Shown here piece after piece: positions 41,168 to 49,787 of a DNA stretch of 64,000 nt. This DNA is from Amulumruptor sp947039275 (lineage in GTDB: Bacteria > Bacteroidota > Bacteroidia > Bacteroidales > Muribaculaceae). Positions within the stretch are counted from its first letter, which is position 1, and the number at the start of each line of letters is the position of its first letter. The notes under the pieces are model-generated. The model had not been told where the DNA came from. It made no database searches and saw only the letters and a program-made list of their open reading frames with translations. The stretch covers positions 1 to 64,000 of the forward strand of contig CAMQYL010000002.1 of the NCBI GenBank assembly GCA_947039275.1, read 5' to 3'. Made by a program: the position numbers and the translations under genes.

Positions 41168-43249
41168 TTATTGCATCTGACGCTCTTTGAGGAGGGTTTC
41201 CATCTTCATCAGTTCGTCACGCATGCGGGCAGCCTCCATGAAGTCCATGTTTTTGGCTGCCTGCACCATGTCTGAGCGCAGACGGTTGATGGCGCGTTGC
41301 ATCTCCTCGTCGTTCATGTAGGGGATGACTGGGTCAGCGGCTATGTCAACAGAGTGCATATACTCGCGCTCATACATGTCAGGCTTGGCTTTGCCTGTCT
41401 TTGCAGTCTTGGTACCACGTGCACCCATTGACTTCTTCGGTTCTTCGTCATCAAGGTCAAGCCCGATGATTTTGTTGCGGGCTTTGACTATAGCTTGCGG
41501 GGTGATGCCATGTTCTTCGTTGTAAGCAAGCTGCAATGCGCGTCGGCGGCTGGTCTCGTCAATAGTCAGCTGCATCGAGTCGGTGATTTTGTCGGCATAC
41601 ATGATGACTGTGCCGTTGAGGTTACGCGCGGCGCGGCCGACAGTCTGGGTAAGCGAACGGTGGGAACGCAGAAATCCCTCTTTGTCGGCATCAAGAATAG
41701 CCACGAGTGACACCTCTGGCAGGTCAAGTCCCTCACGGAGCAGATTGACACCGATAAGCACGTCAAATGTGCCGTCACGCAGACCGTCAAGTATCTTGAT
41801 GCGGTCAAGCGTGTCGACATCGCTGTGTATGTAGGCGGCTTTCATGCGGAGCTTGAGCAGATAGTCGTTCAGCTCCTCTGCCATGCGCTTGGTAAGAGTG
41901 GTGACGAGCACCCTCTCTCCGCGGTCTATGCGGATGTTGATTTCCTCAAGCAAGTCATCAATCTGGTTGAGCGACGGACGCACCTCTATAATCGGGTCAA
42001 GCAGACCTGTCGGGCGGATCAACTGCTCCACTATCACACCCTCGCTGCGTTCAAGCTCGTAGTCGGCGGGGGTGGCGGATACGTAGACGGTCTGGTGTGT
42101 CAACCGTTCAAATTCCTCAAATTTCAGAGGACGGTTGTCAAGCGCGGCTGGCAAACGGAAACCGTAGTTGACGAGGTTCATCTTGCGGGCAAGGTCGCCG
42201 CCATACATGGCACGTATCTGCGGTACGGTGACGTGGCTCTCGTCTATGATGGTGAGGAAGTCCTTGGGAAAATAGTCGAGGAGGCAGAACGGACGCATGC
42301 CCGGCTCGCGGCCGTCGAAATAACGGCTGTAGTTCTCTATGCCGGAGCAGTGACCCACTTCGCGCATCATCTCGATATCGTAGGTCACGCGCTCTTGCAG
42401 TCGGCGTGACTCCAACTCGCGTCCCTCCTTGAAGAAGTATCCTACCTGTTCGCCGAGGTCCAGCTCTATCTGCGCCAGTGCCGATGTCATTCGTGCCGGG
42501 GAAGTGACGAAGATATTGGCAGGGAACATCTTAAATGATTCGTGCGTCCCGAGATTCACATTGTCATCAGGGTGGTATGTGGAAATGGACTCGATTTCAT
42601 CGCCCCAGAACACCACACGGATGATGATATCCTCGTAGGCGAGGCGGATGTCCACGGTATCACCTTTGACGCGGAAGTTGCCGCGTCCCAGCTCCATCTC
42701 GTTACGTGAATAGAGCGAGTTGACCAGATTGCGTAGAAATGCGTTGCGTGTTATTTTCTGACCCACCTTGATTTCGATGACGCTCTGGTGGAAGTCTTCG
42801 GGGTTGCCCATGCCGAAGAGGCATGACACCGACGACACCACTATCACATCGTTGCGTCCTGACAGCAGTGCCGATGTGGTGGCGAGGCGCAGCTTGTCTA
42901 TCTCGTCGTTGATCATCAGATCCTTCTCGATGTACTTATCAACTGTAGGAATGTATGCCTCAGGCTGGTAGTAGTCGTAGTAGGAAACGAAGTACTGGAC
43001 GGAATTGTTGGGAAAAAACTGCTTGAACTCGCTGTAGAGCTGGGCAGCAAGGGTCTTGTTGTGGCTGAGGATGAGGGTGGGTTTGTTGACACGCTCGATG
43101 ACGTTAGCCATCGTGAATGTCTTGCCCGAACCGGTCACACCGAGCAATGTCTGGGCTGGATTGCCCATGTTGATGCCCTCCACAAGCTGGTCTATGGCTT
43201 GCGGCTGGTCGCCCGTAGGCTTGTATGCCGATTCGAGGTGGAATTTCAT
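41168..43249 (-). CDS. uvrB: Excinuclease ABC subunit UvrB
   Basis: 693 residues, full length. Walker A LGVTGSGKTFT (about 37-47), the beta-hairpin region YYDYYQPEAYIPTVDKYIEKD that inserts between DNA strands, helicase motifs DESHVTVPQ, TATPADYE-like VSATPADYE, HSDVDTLDR and QTVGRAARN, and the C-terminal UVR/coiled-coil domain (MVQAAKNMDFMEAARMRDE) that binds UvrC. It verifies lesions in nucleotide excision repair. Placed 10 bases after hisS and 9 before ygiQ. Confidence 0.97.
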   Translation of the reverse strand: MKFHLESAYKPTGDQPQAIDQLVEGINMGNPAQTLLGVTGSGKTFTMANVIERVNKPTLILSHNKTLAAQLYSEFKQFFPNNSVQYFVSYYDYYQPEAYIPTVDKYIEKDLMINDEIDKLRLATTSALLSGRNDVIVVSSVSCLFGMGNPEDFHQSVIEIKVGQKITRNAFLRNLVNSLYSRNEMELGRGNFRVKGDTVDIRLAYEDIIIRVVFWGDEIESISTYHPDDNVNLGTHESFKMFPANIFVTSPARMTSALAQIELDLGEQVGYFFKEGRELESRRLQERVTYDIEMMREVGHCSGIENYSRYFDGREPGMRPFCLLDYFPKDFLTIIDESHVTVPQIRAMYGGDLARKMNLVNYGFRLPAALDNRPLKFEEFERLTHQTVYVSATPADYELERSEGVIVEQLIRPTGLLDPIIEVRPSLNQIDDLLEEINIRIDRGERVLVTTLTKRMAEELNDYLLKLRMKAAYIHSDVDTLDRIKILDGLRDGTFDVLIGVNLLREGLDLPEVSLVAILDADKEGFLRSHRSLTQTVGRAARNLNGTVIMYADKITDSMQLTIDETSRRRALQLAYNEEHGITPQAIVKARNKIIGLDLDDEEPKKSMGARGTKTAKTGKAKPDMYEREYMHSVDIAADPVIPYMNDEEMQRAINRLRSDMVQAAKNMDFMEAARMRDELMKMETLLKERQMQ

Positions 43250-43259
43250 CGTTTAATCG

Positions 43260-44624
43260 TTATCCGTTTATAACGTTTATAACTTCGTCGATGGTCAGAA
43301 GGTTCTGCTCGCCGCTGACCATGTTTTTCAGCATGACCTTGCCCTCCTGAAGTTCGGTCTCGCCGATGATGGCGACATAGGGGATGGAGAGCGAGTTGGC
43401 ATAACCGAGCTGTTTCTTCATTTTGCCGCCGTCGGCGTATATTTCAGCTGAGATGCCGGCATCGCGCAGACGGTGTATCATCTTGAGAGATGCGGCAGCT
43501 TCCTCCTTGCCGAGGTTGGCAAACAGGACTGTGGTGGTGCGACGAGCCTCTGCGGGGTAGAGGTCAAGGGCGTTAAGTACGTCATAAATGCGGTCAGCAC
43601 CAAATGAGATGCCCACGCCGCTTACTCCTGGCAATCCGAATATGCCGGTGAGGTTGTCATAGCGTCCGCCGCCTGTGATGCTTCCTATCTCCACATCGCG
43701 GGCTTTGACTTCGAGGATGGTGCCAGTGTAGTAGTTGAGCCCTCGGGCGAGGCTGACATCAAGGTCAAGCATTGCGTTGATGCCCACGCCTCTCACACCG
43801 GCTATGACTTCACGCAGTTCCTCCACGCCTTTGAGTCCGATTTCAGAATCTTTTAGTATGGTTTGCAGGTTGTCAAGGCACTCCTCTATTGTGCCTGTCA
43901 TCTGGAGTATGGGACGGAGTTTGGCGATGGCTTCATCGGTCAGACCACGTTCTGCAAGCTCTTTTTCAACGTTCTCAATGCCTATTTTGTCGATTTTGTC
44001 TATGGCTACGGTGATGTCTACAATCTTGTCGGCAGCATCGAGAATCTCGGCGATACCGGCAAGCACCTTGCGGTTGTTGACCTTGACGATGACACGCACA
44101 CCGAGTCGGCGAAACACTTCATCGATCATTGAAATCAGCTCCACTTCGTTGAGGAGGGAGTCACTGCCCACGACATCGGCGTCACACTGGTAAAATTCGC
44201 GGTAGCGTCCCTTCTGCGGACGGTCGGCACGCCACACAGGCTGTATCTGGCTGCGCTTGAAGGGGAATGTCAGCTGGTCACGATGCTGCACCACGAAGCG
44301 TGCAAACGGCACTGTCAAGTCGTAACGCAGACCTTTCTCGCTGATTTGTGGTGTCAGATGCACGTAATCGCCATCCTCTACCATCTTCATGTCTATACCA
44401 CGGAGATAGTCGCCCGAGTTGAGTATCTTGAACAGAAGTTTGTCACCCTCCGCGCCGTATTTGCCCATGAGAGTCGACAGATTCTCCATCGCCGGAGTCT
44501 CTATAGGGGCATAGCCGTAAAGGCGCATCACCTCGCGGATGGTGTCGAATATGTAGTTGCGGCGACCCATCTCTGCTGGAGTGAAGTCGCGTGTACCCTT
44601 GGGTATGGATGGTTTCTGAGCCAT
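43260..44624 (-). CDS. hisS: Histidyl-tRNA synthetase
   Basis: 454 residues. Class II motifs: KGTRDFTPAEM at the N-terminus, motif 2 VWRADRPQKGRYREFYQCD, the histidine-A loop ARGLNYYTG and motif 3 GVGISFGADRIYDVL; the C-terminal anticodon-binding domain starts near residue 360. It attaches histidine to tRNA-His. First gene of a five-gene minus-strand operon with uvrB, ygiQ, trmN6 and a CPBP protease; a -7-like TAAATTTG lies about 45 bases upstream. Confidence 0.97.
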   Translation of the reverse strand: MAQKPSIPKGTRDFTPAEMGRRNYIFDTIREVMRLYGYAPIETPAMENLSTLMGKYGAEGDKLLFKILNSGDYLRGIDMKMVEDGDYVHLTPQISEKGLRYDLTVPFARFVVQHRDQLTFPFKRSQIQPVWRADRPQKGRYREFYQCDADVVGSDSLLNEVELISMIDEVFRRLGVRVIVKVNNRKVLAGIAEILDAADKIVDITVAIDKIDKIGIENVEKELAERGLTDEAIAKLRPILQMTGTIEECLDNLQTILKDSEIGLKGVEELREVIAGVRGVGINAMLDLDVSLARGLNYYTGTILEVKARDVEIGSITGGGRYDNLTGIFGLPGVSGVGISFGADRIYDVLNALDLYPAEARRTTTVLFANLGKEEAAASLKMIHRLRDAGISAEIYADGGKMKKQLGYANSLSIPYVAIIGETELQEGKVMLKNMVSGEQNLLTIDEVINVING

Positions 44625-44667
44625 AAAATATTTAAAAATAAGCGGTTTTCAAATCCATTTCAACCCA

Positions 44668-44675
44668 CAAATTTA
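44668..44675 (-). promoter_or_regulatory. -7 box of the hisS operon (TAAATTTG)
   Basis: Minus-strand TAAATTTG about 44 bases before hisS. Confidence 0.5.
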
Positions 44676-44733
44676 CGAAAATCTTCTCAAACCTCCTATT
44701 GCAATCCGAAAGTTGAGAGAGGAGCGACACGGC

Positions 44734-46710
44734 TCATATAGTGCGTAGAGCGAAACCGCCTCCTGGAGCAAGATGTATGCGCAATTTGCCATCAGTGGTG
44801 GTTTTGATTTGGGTGTGGGTATAGTCGCGGGCATTGCGGTCAGCATTGATGCCGTCGGCATATAGATCCACGGTCTGCTCTCCGGGTGCTATAAAGCTGA
44901 GATCTATGACCATATCGCGAGGTGTCCAGTCTGTTATCCCGCCTATATACCATCGGTCACCCTTACGACGGGCTGTGACAATATATTCACCGAGAGAAGC
45001 ATTTAGGATGCGTGTCTCGTCCCACACTGTGGGCACTGAAACAATGAACTCCTTGCACTCCGGCTCGTCATCATAGTTCATTGGGGTATCGCAAAGCATG
45101 TTGAAAGGTGAATCAAATACCATATACAGAGCGAGCTGACGGCATCGTGTGCCTTGGCTCATGGGATCATTATAGACGGGCTGGTAATTTCCTTGTGATG
45201 CATTGCGCATGGCTCCCTGGGTATAGTCCATTGGCCCGGCTGCCTGGCGCAAAAACGGTATCTGCACGTCATATGTGACTTGGTCTACTGTCGGTGGTGC
45301 CCATTTCATCTGTTCAAGCCCATGGACGCCCTCGAAATTGAGTACGTTGGGCCAGGTGCGGTTTAGTCCCGCAGGTTTGCTTGTGCCGTGGAGATCAAGT
45401 ATCAGCCTGTGGCGTGCGGCAGTCTCGGCGGCGCGATAGTTGAAGTCGGTCATCAGCTGGTCATCATGGTCCATGAAGTCCACTTTGAATCCTTTGATGC
45501 CCATGTCGGCATAGTGCCTGCATACCTGTTCCATATCTCGGTCAAACGCATGGTAACCTGCCCACAGTATCAGTCCTACGCCAGCTTTGTCAGCATACTC
45601 CACGAGCATGGGGAGATCTATTTCAGGCACTACTTTCATAAGGTCAGCCTCTCCGTTGACAGCCCAACCTTCATCGAGGATTACATACTCTATACCGTTG
45701 CGTGACGCGAAATCTATATATGCCTTGTAGGTATCGTTATTGACCCCGGTTTTGAAATCGACTCCGCGGAGATTCCAGTCGTTCCACCAGTCCCATGCCA
45801 CTTTACCTGGCTTTATCCATGATATATCCTCAAGACGTGATGGCTCACCGAGCAGATAGCTGAGATTGGTGGCAGCAAGTGTTGAGTCATTATTAGCAAC
45901 TACAGCTATGCGCCATGGAAAGGCACGAGGCCCGTCGATTGCTGCTATATAGTCCTCACGTTCGTCCACCAGCATCTGGAGATTGTTATGGCCTCCTTGA
46001 TGGCGTTTGCTCGGGCGGGGAGCAAATACAGCATTGAGTGTACCCGGGGCAGCAGAGGTGTTGACAAACATGCCTGGGTAATTTTCCAATGCCGATTCTG
46101 TGAGGAGCACTTTTACTGCTGAGTCAGGTTCTACTGCCATGGGCAGGAATATCAACCGACGGCAGTCAAGACTATCAAGCGGAGCGGTATGGCATGTATT
46201 CTCGAAACTGTTGTTGAATTGTTGCTCAAAGGTTGAGCCGGCAGCCATGTTGGCATACGGTGCCCATGCTTTAGCATCTGAGGGGAATCGGAAACGCGCA
46301 GTTTCCTACTTTATTGTAAACGGTTTTTTCCGACGTGTCACAAACCGGTATGCTACACCGTCGTCATATGCACGGAATATCACATCCCAGTCTTTCGACA
46401 GACGTAATGTCAGTTCGTTGTATCTGTCGGGAACTGATGTATGCCTGTAAAAAGGGGTTGTCACCTTTTCGTCAACGTTACGGCGCGATACTACTTTGGT
46501 ATTTCCGTAACCTATATTTTCTCCGTCAGTAAGCTTTAATCCTATTGTGGACGGCTGCATGACGAGCCGACCGTCCATACTGATGCTGTACATCAGGCTG
46601 TCGCCGGATTGTATATTGGCAGTTATGCGTCTGTCTGGGGACATCAGGGATATGGGCGAGGCAGATGCAGCAATAGTCCACGCAAGTATTGGCAGAAAGA
46701 AATGTTTCAT
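44734..46710 (-). pseudogene. GH97 glycosidase interrupted by one in-frame amber codon
   Basis: Two open frames in the same register: 46710-46309 (signal peptide from MKHFFLPILAW, then the GH97 N-terminal beta-sandwich, ending RRKKPFTIK) and 46305-44734, which continues ETARFRFPSDAKAWAPYAN and contains the TIM barrel (WDWWNDWNLRGVDFKTG, YVILDEGW, GVGLILWAGYH, GFKVDFMDHDDQ, LDLHGTSKPAGLNRTWPNVL) and C-terminal sandwich. Only the TAG at 46306-46308 separates them. Without it the protein would be about 658 residues, normal for GH97 alpha-glucosidases/alpha-galactosidases. As it stands it would make a short secreted fragment. It is divergent from a GH3 beta-glucosidase, suggesting a small glycan locus. 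The catalytic domain has no obvious decay. Confidence 0.85.
46306..46308 (-). other. Premature TAG in the GH97 gene
   Basis: Minus-strand AAG TAG GAA: the codon between FTIK and ETARF. The flanking frames are exactly in register (46308 minus 46248 is a multiple of three), so no indel is needed. A single A-to-T change from AAG (Lys) would create it. Confidence 0.85.
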
Positions 46711-46757
46711 GATGGTGGTTATAAATGAAAATAGGTTATATCTAAAGAATCGTTCTG

Positions 46758-46765
46758 CAAAATTA
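46758..46765 (-). promoter_or_regulatory. -7 box of the GH97 gene (TAATTTTG)
   Basis: Minus-strand TAATTTTG 48 bases before the GH97 ATG at 46710; no consensus TTTG at -33. Confidence 0.45.
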
Positions 46766-46839
46766 ATCAAAATCTCATAAGATTCGATTTAGTCATCTCT
46801 AAATCAAGTGTTAGTAGCAGATAATATCTGTTTTTTTAT

Positions 46840-46847
46840 TAACTTTG
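46840..46847 (+). promoter_or_regulatory. -7 box of the GH3 beta-glucosidase gene (TAACTTTG)
   Basis: TAACTTTG about 90 bases before the GH3 ATG (46938), consistent with a long leader. Confidence 0.45.
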
Positions 46848-46937
46848 CTGGGAATGGTTTACAATAGGGTTACCTATCCCTAAAATAATGAATTGGCTCG
46901 AATCACTTATTTTTTGTTAATGTTTAAAGTAATAGTA

Positions 46938-49178
46938 ATGAACAAACAGTTTTTTGCCCTTGTTTTGGCAGCCATTTTTGTGGCTGCAGGATTTGCTGCT
47001 GCTCCTGTGTATCTTGATGAAACACAGGCTATTGACCAGCGTGTAGAGGATGCGTTGTCACGTATGACACTTGAGGAGAAGGTGGCAATGCTTCATGCTC
47101 AGTCCAAATTTTCATCTGCCGGAGTGCCACGTCTCGGTATCCCTGAGTTTTGGACTACTGACGGTCCTCACGGTATAAGGCCAGAAGTGCTTTGGGACGA
47201 GTGGGACCAAGCCGGATGGACCAACGACTCATGTGTGGCGTTTCCGGCATTGACTTGTCTGGCTGCTACGTGGAATCCGGATATGGCGTTGCTTTATGGC
47301 AAGAGCATAGGGGAGGAGGCGCGTTACCGTAAAAAGGATATATTGCTCGGACCAGGAGTCAATATATGCCGGACTCCATTGAATGGTCGTAACTTTGAGT
47401 ATATGGGCGAAGACCCGTATCTGGCATCAAAAATGGTGGTGCCGTATGTCCAAGGCGTACAGAGCAATGGTGTGGCTGCATGCGTCAAGCATTTTGCACT
47501 CAACAACCATGAGGCAGCACGTCATAACACCAACTCTATAGTGGACGACCGTGCCCTCTACGAGATATATCTACCTGCCTTCAAAGCTGCGGTAAAAGAT
47601 GGAAAAGCATGGGCGATTATGGGAAGTTACAACCTCTATAAGGATCAACATGCCTGTCATAACCAGTATCTGCTCAATGACATATTGAAAGGGGAGTGGG
47701 GGTTTGACGGAGTGGTCATATCTGATTGGGGAGGTGTGCATGATACCGACCAGGCAATAACCAATGGATTGGATATGGAATTTGGCAGCTGGACTGACGG
47801 TCTGTCTGACGGAGCAAGCAACGCTTACGATAATTATTATCTTGCCAAGCCCTACCTTGACCGCATTAAGGAGGGTAAAATAGGCACAAAGGAGCTTGAC
47901 GATAAGGTGCGACGTATCCTACGACTTGCTTTCCGCACTACTATGGATTCTCGTAGACCGTTTGGTTCTTTGTGTTCTCCCGAGCATATTGATGCGGCAC
48001 GTGCGATAGGTCAGGAAGGCATAGTATTATTGAAAAATGACCGAGGCATACTGCCTCTTGATACTGCCAAGGTCAAGACAATTGCCGTAATAGGAGAGAA
48101 CGCTATCAAGATGATGACTGTCGGTGGCGGCAGTTCGTCGTTGAAGGTAAAATATGAGCTTTCGCCTCTCGATGGCATCAAGAGGAGGTTTGGCAGTTAC
48201 GCCGACATCGTATATGCGCGTGGATATGTAGGAGACCCGTCGGGTGAATACAACGGAGTGATCACGGGGCAGAACCTGACTGACGACCGCACTCCCGAGG
48301 AGATACTTGCCGAGGCGGTTGAAGTCGCTAAAAACGCCGATGTCGTGATATATATCGGAGGTCTCAACAAATCATATCATCAGGATTGCGAAGACTCCGA
48401 CCGATCCGGTCTGGAGCTGCCTTACAATCAGGATGAGGTAATACGCCAGCTTGCCAAGGCGAACAGGAATCTTGTCGTGGTCAATATATCTGGAAATCCT
48501 GTGGCGATGCCGTGGACTAAAGATGTCGCTGCGATAGTGCAGGCATGGTATCTCGGTACCGAGTGCGGCAATGCGATAGCATCGGTGTTGTCTGGTGATG
48601 TCAATCCGTCAGGTAAGTTGCCCATGACTTTTCCCATGGCACTCACTGATGTCGGTGCCCACAGTCTTGACGGCTATCCCGGATCGGCTCGTAGAGACGG
48701 TTCAGATATAGTGGATTGCAATTATGCCGAAGGTCTGTTTGTAGGATATCGCTGGAACGATAAGAACAAGATCAAGCCGCTTTTCCCGTTTGGTCATGGT
48801 CTGAGTTATACAGAGTTTAAGTATGGCAAACCAGTGGTGGATTCGCAGGTTTTGACCCCTGACGGTAAAATCATTGTCAAAGTACCTGTTACCAATATAG
48901 GTGACCGCGCAGGGGCAGAAGTAGTACAGCTCTATATCAGCGATGTTAAATCCTCGTTGCCGCGCCCGGTTAAGGAGCTGAAGGATTTCAAGAAAGTGTC
49001 ATTGGCTCCGTCGGAGACTGCGGAGATTCAATTTGAAATAACTCCCGACAAACTCGCATACTTTGATGACACCAAGCATGAATGGATCGCCGAACCAGGC
49101 GATTTCGCCGTTATGATTGGATCATCGGCAACCGACATCCGACATACAGTAAAATTTCGTCTATCCGACAGCCACTAA
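46938..49178 (+). CDS. Exported GH3 beta-glucosidase-type enzyme
   Basis: About 746 residues from the ATG at 46938, which opens a signal peptide (MNKQFFALVLAAIFVAAGFA); the in-frame ATG at 46893 would put a poor extension in front. GH3 barrel: TTDGPHGIRPE, ACVKHFALNNHEAARHNTNS and the nucleophile Asp in VVISDWGGVHDTDQ; the alpha/beta sandwich has VIGENAIKMMTVGGGSS, and a C-terminal FnIII-like domain contains PFGHGLSYTEF. It likely removes beta-linked glucose or a related sugar from oligosaccharides in the periplasm. Divergent from the interrupted GH97 gene; strong terminator downstream. Confidence 0.92.
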   Translation: MNKQFFALVLAAIFVAAGFAAAPVYLDETQAIDQRVEDALSRMTLEEKVAMLHAQSKFSSAGVPRLGIPEFWTTDGPHGIRPEVLWDEWDQAGWTNDSCVAFPALTCLAATWNPDMALLYGKSIGEEARYRKKDILLGPGVNICRTPLNGRNFEYMGEDPYLASKMVVPYVQGVQSNGVAACVKHFALNNHEAARHNTNSIVDDRALYEIYLPAFKAAVKDGKAWAIMGSYNLYKDQHACHNQYLLNDILKGEWGFDGVVISDWGGVHDTDQAITNGLDMEFGSWTDGLSDGASNAYDNYYLAKPYLDRIKEGKIGTKELDDKVRRILRLAFRTTMDSRRPFGSLCSPEHIDAARAIGQEGIVLLKNDRGILPLDTAKVKTIAVIGENAIKMMTVGGGSSSLKVKYELSPLDGIKRRFGSYADIVYARGYVGDPSGEYNGVITGQNLTDDRTPEEILAEAVEVAKNADVVIYIGGLNKSYHQDCEDSDRSGLELPYNQDEVIRQLAKANRNLVVVNISGNPVAMPWTKDVAAIVQAWYLGTECGNAIASVLSGDVNPSGKLPMTFPMALTDVGAHSLDGYPGSARRDGSDIVDCNYAEGLFVGYRWNDKNKIKPLFPFGHGLSYTEFKYGKPVVDSQVLTPDGKIIVKVPVTNIGDRAGAEVVQLYISDVKSSLPRPVKELKDFKKVSLAPSETAEIQFEITPDKLAYFDDTKHEWIAEPGDFAVMIGSSATDIRHTVKFRLSDSH

Positions 49179-49190
49179 TATATATCAATA

Positions 49191-49232
49191 GAAAACATGC
49201 CGGTGCAGTTTGAACGGCACCGGCATGTTTTC
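49191..49232 (+). terminator. Intrinsic terminator after the GH3 gene
   Basis: GAAAACATGCCGGTGC pairs perfectly with GCACCGGCATGTTTTC across a 10-base loop (16 bp). The A- and T-ends allow action in either direction. Confidence 0.8.
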
Positions 49233-49278
49233 TATTGTAATTAGCAACTATCGATGGTCTTATTGGGTTGATAATAAT

Positions 49279-49635
49279 ATGAAAGCACTTGTATGGATTG
49301 TATGCCTGATGATGATGCTTGGTGCATGCAGCATCAGAAAAACACACGTAGAGCCATCACAGTCAGTGACGGTGAGCGGTCTGACGTACAATAAGATTAC
49401 AGGAGTTGCTCTTAATGGTACATTTCTCATTAATAAGACCCGTGGAGACGGAACCGTATCCGATTCACTGGGCAAGTTCACCCTGACAGCATGCGCAGGT
49501 GACTCTATCCGTTTCCTCTACGTAGGGATGAAAGACACTGTTGCAGTCATCACCCCAGAGACGGTCTCCCCTTGGAACATCGGACTGGATACCGCCCAAC
49601 TTATCTTGATAGACAAAGGCGTTTATATCCGCTGA
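49279..49635 (+). CDS. Small lipoprotein with a carboxypeptidase-regulatory-like fold
   Basis: About 118 residues from MKALVWIVCLMMMLGAC (49279), ending in a lipobox (LGAC). An in-frame ATG at 49210 lies inside the terminator of the preceding gene, so it is rejected. The mature part (TGVALNGTFLINKTRGDGTV, SDSLGKFTLTACAGDSIRF) resembles the CarboxypepD_reg/DUF4480 beta-sandwich found at the front of SusC-like proteins, but here it stands alone. Function unknown. Confidence 0.7.
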   Translation: MKALVWIVCLMMMLGACSIRKTHVEPSQSVTVSGLTYNKITGVALNGTFLINKTRGDGTVSDSLGKFTLTACAGDSIRFLYVGMKDTVAVITPETVSPWNIGLDTAQLILIDKGVYIR

Positions 49636-49660
49636 TAAATGCGAAGTCATGTGGGTGTTT

Positions 49661-49687
49661 GATGACGCGGCACGCCGCGTCCCTACA
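49661..49687. repeat. REP-like single arm (GCGGCACGCCGC version)
   Basis: Identical to the right arm of the pair at 16238-16264, and the identity runs slightly beyond it on both sides (about 32 bases in all). No partner arm is present nearby, so this is a solitary unit between two convergent genes. Confidence 0.85.
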
Positions 49688-49727
49688 AGTCAAAACAAGC
49701 GGCATCGGGAGGTGGCAGATACGAAAA

Positions 49728-49763
49728 CAGGTGGCAGGTATGATTGTGCATACCTGCCACCTG
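49728..49763 (-). terminator. Intrinsic terminator of clpC
   Basis: CAGGTGGCAGGTATG pairs with CATACCTGCCACCTG (15 bp, 6-base loop); the minus strand continues TTTTCG. Lies 25 bases beyond the clpC stop. Confidence 0.75.
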
Positions 49764-49787
49764 CGGTAGTATGTTTTGTGTGCGTAG

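Noticed and set aside
41825..42409. 194-codon open frame antisense to uvrB
   Set aside because: Mirror frame of uvrB; no start context or recognisable protein.
46306..46308. Genome-wide recoding of TAG as an explanation for the GH97 interruption
   Set aside because: Several normal genes in the window end in TAG at expected lengths (PAP2, nucleotidase, SPOR, folE).
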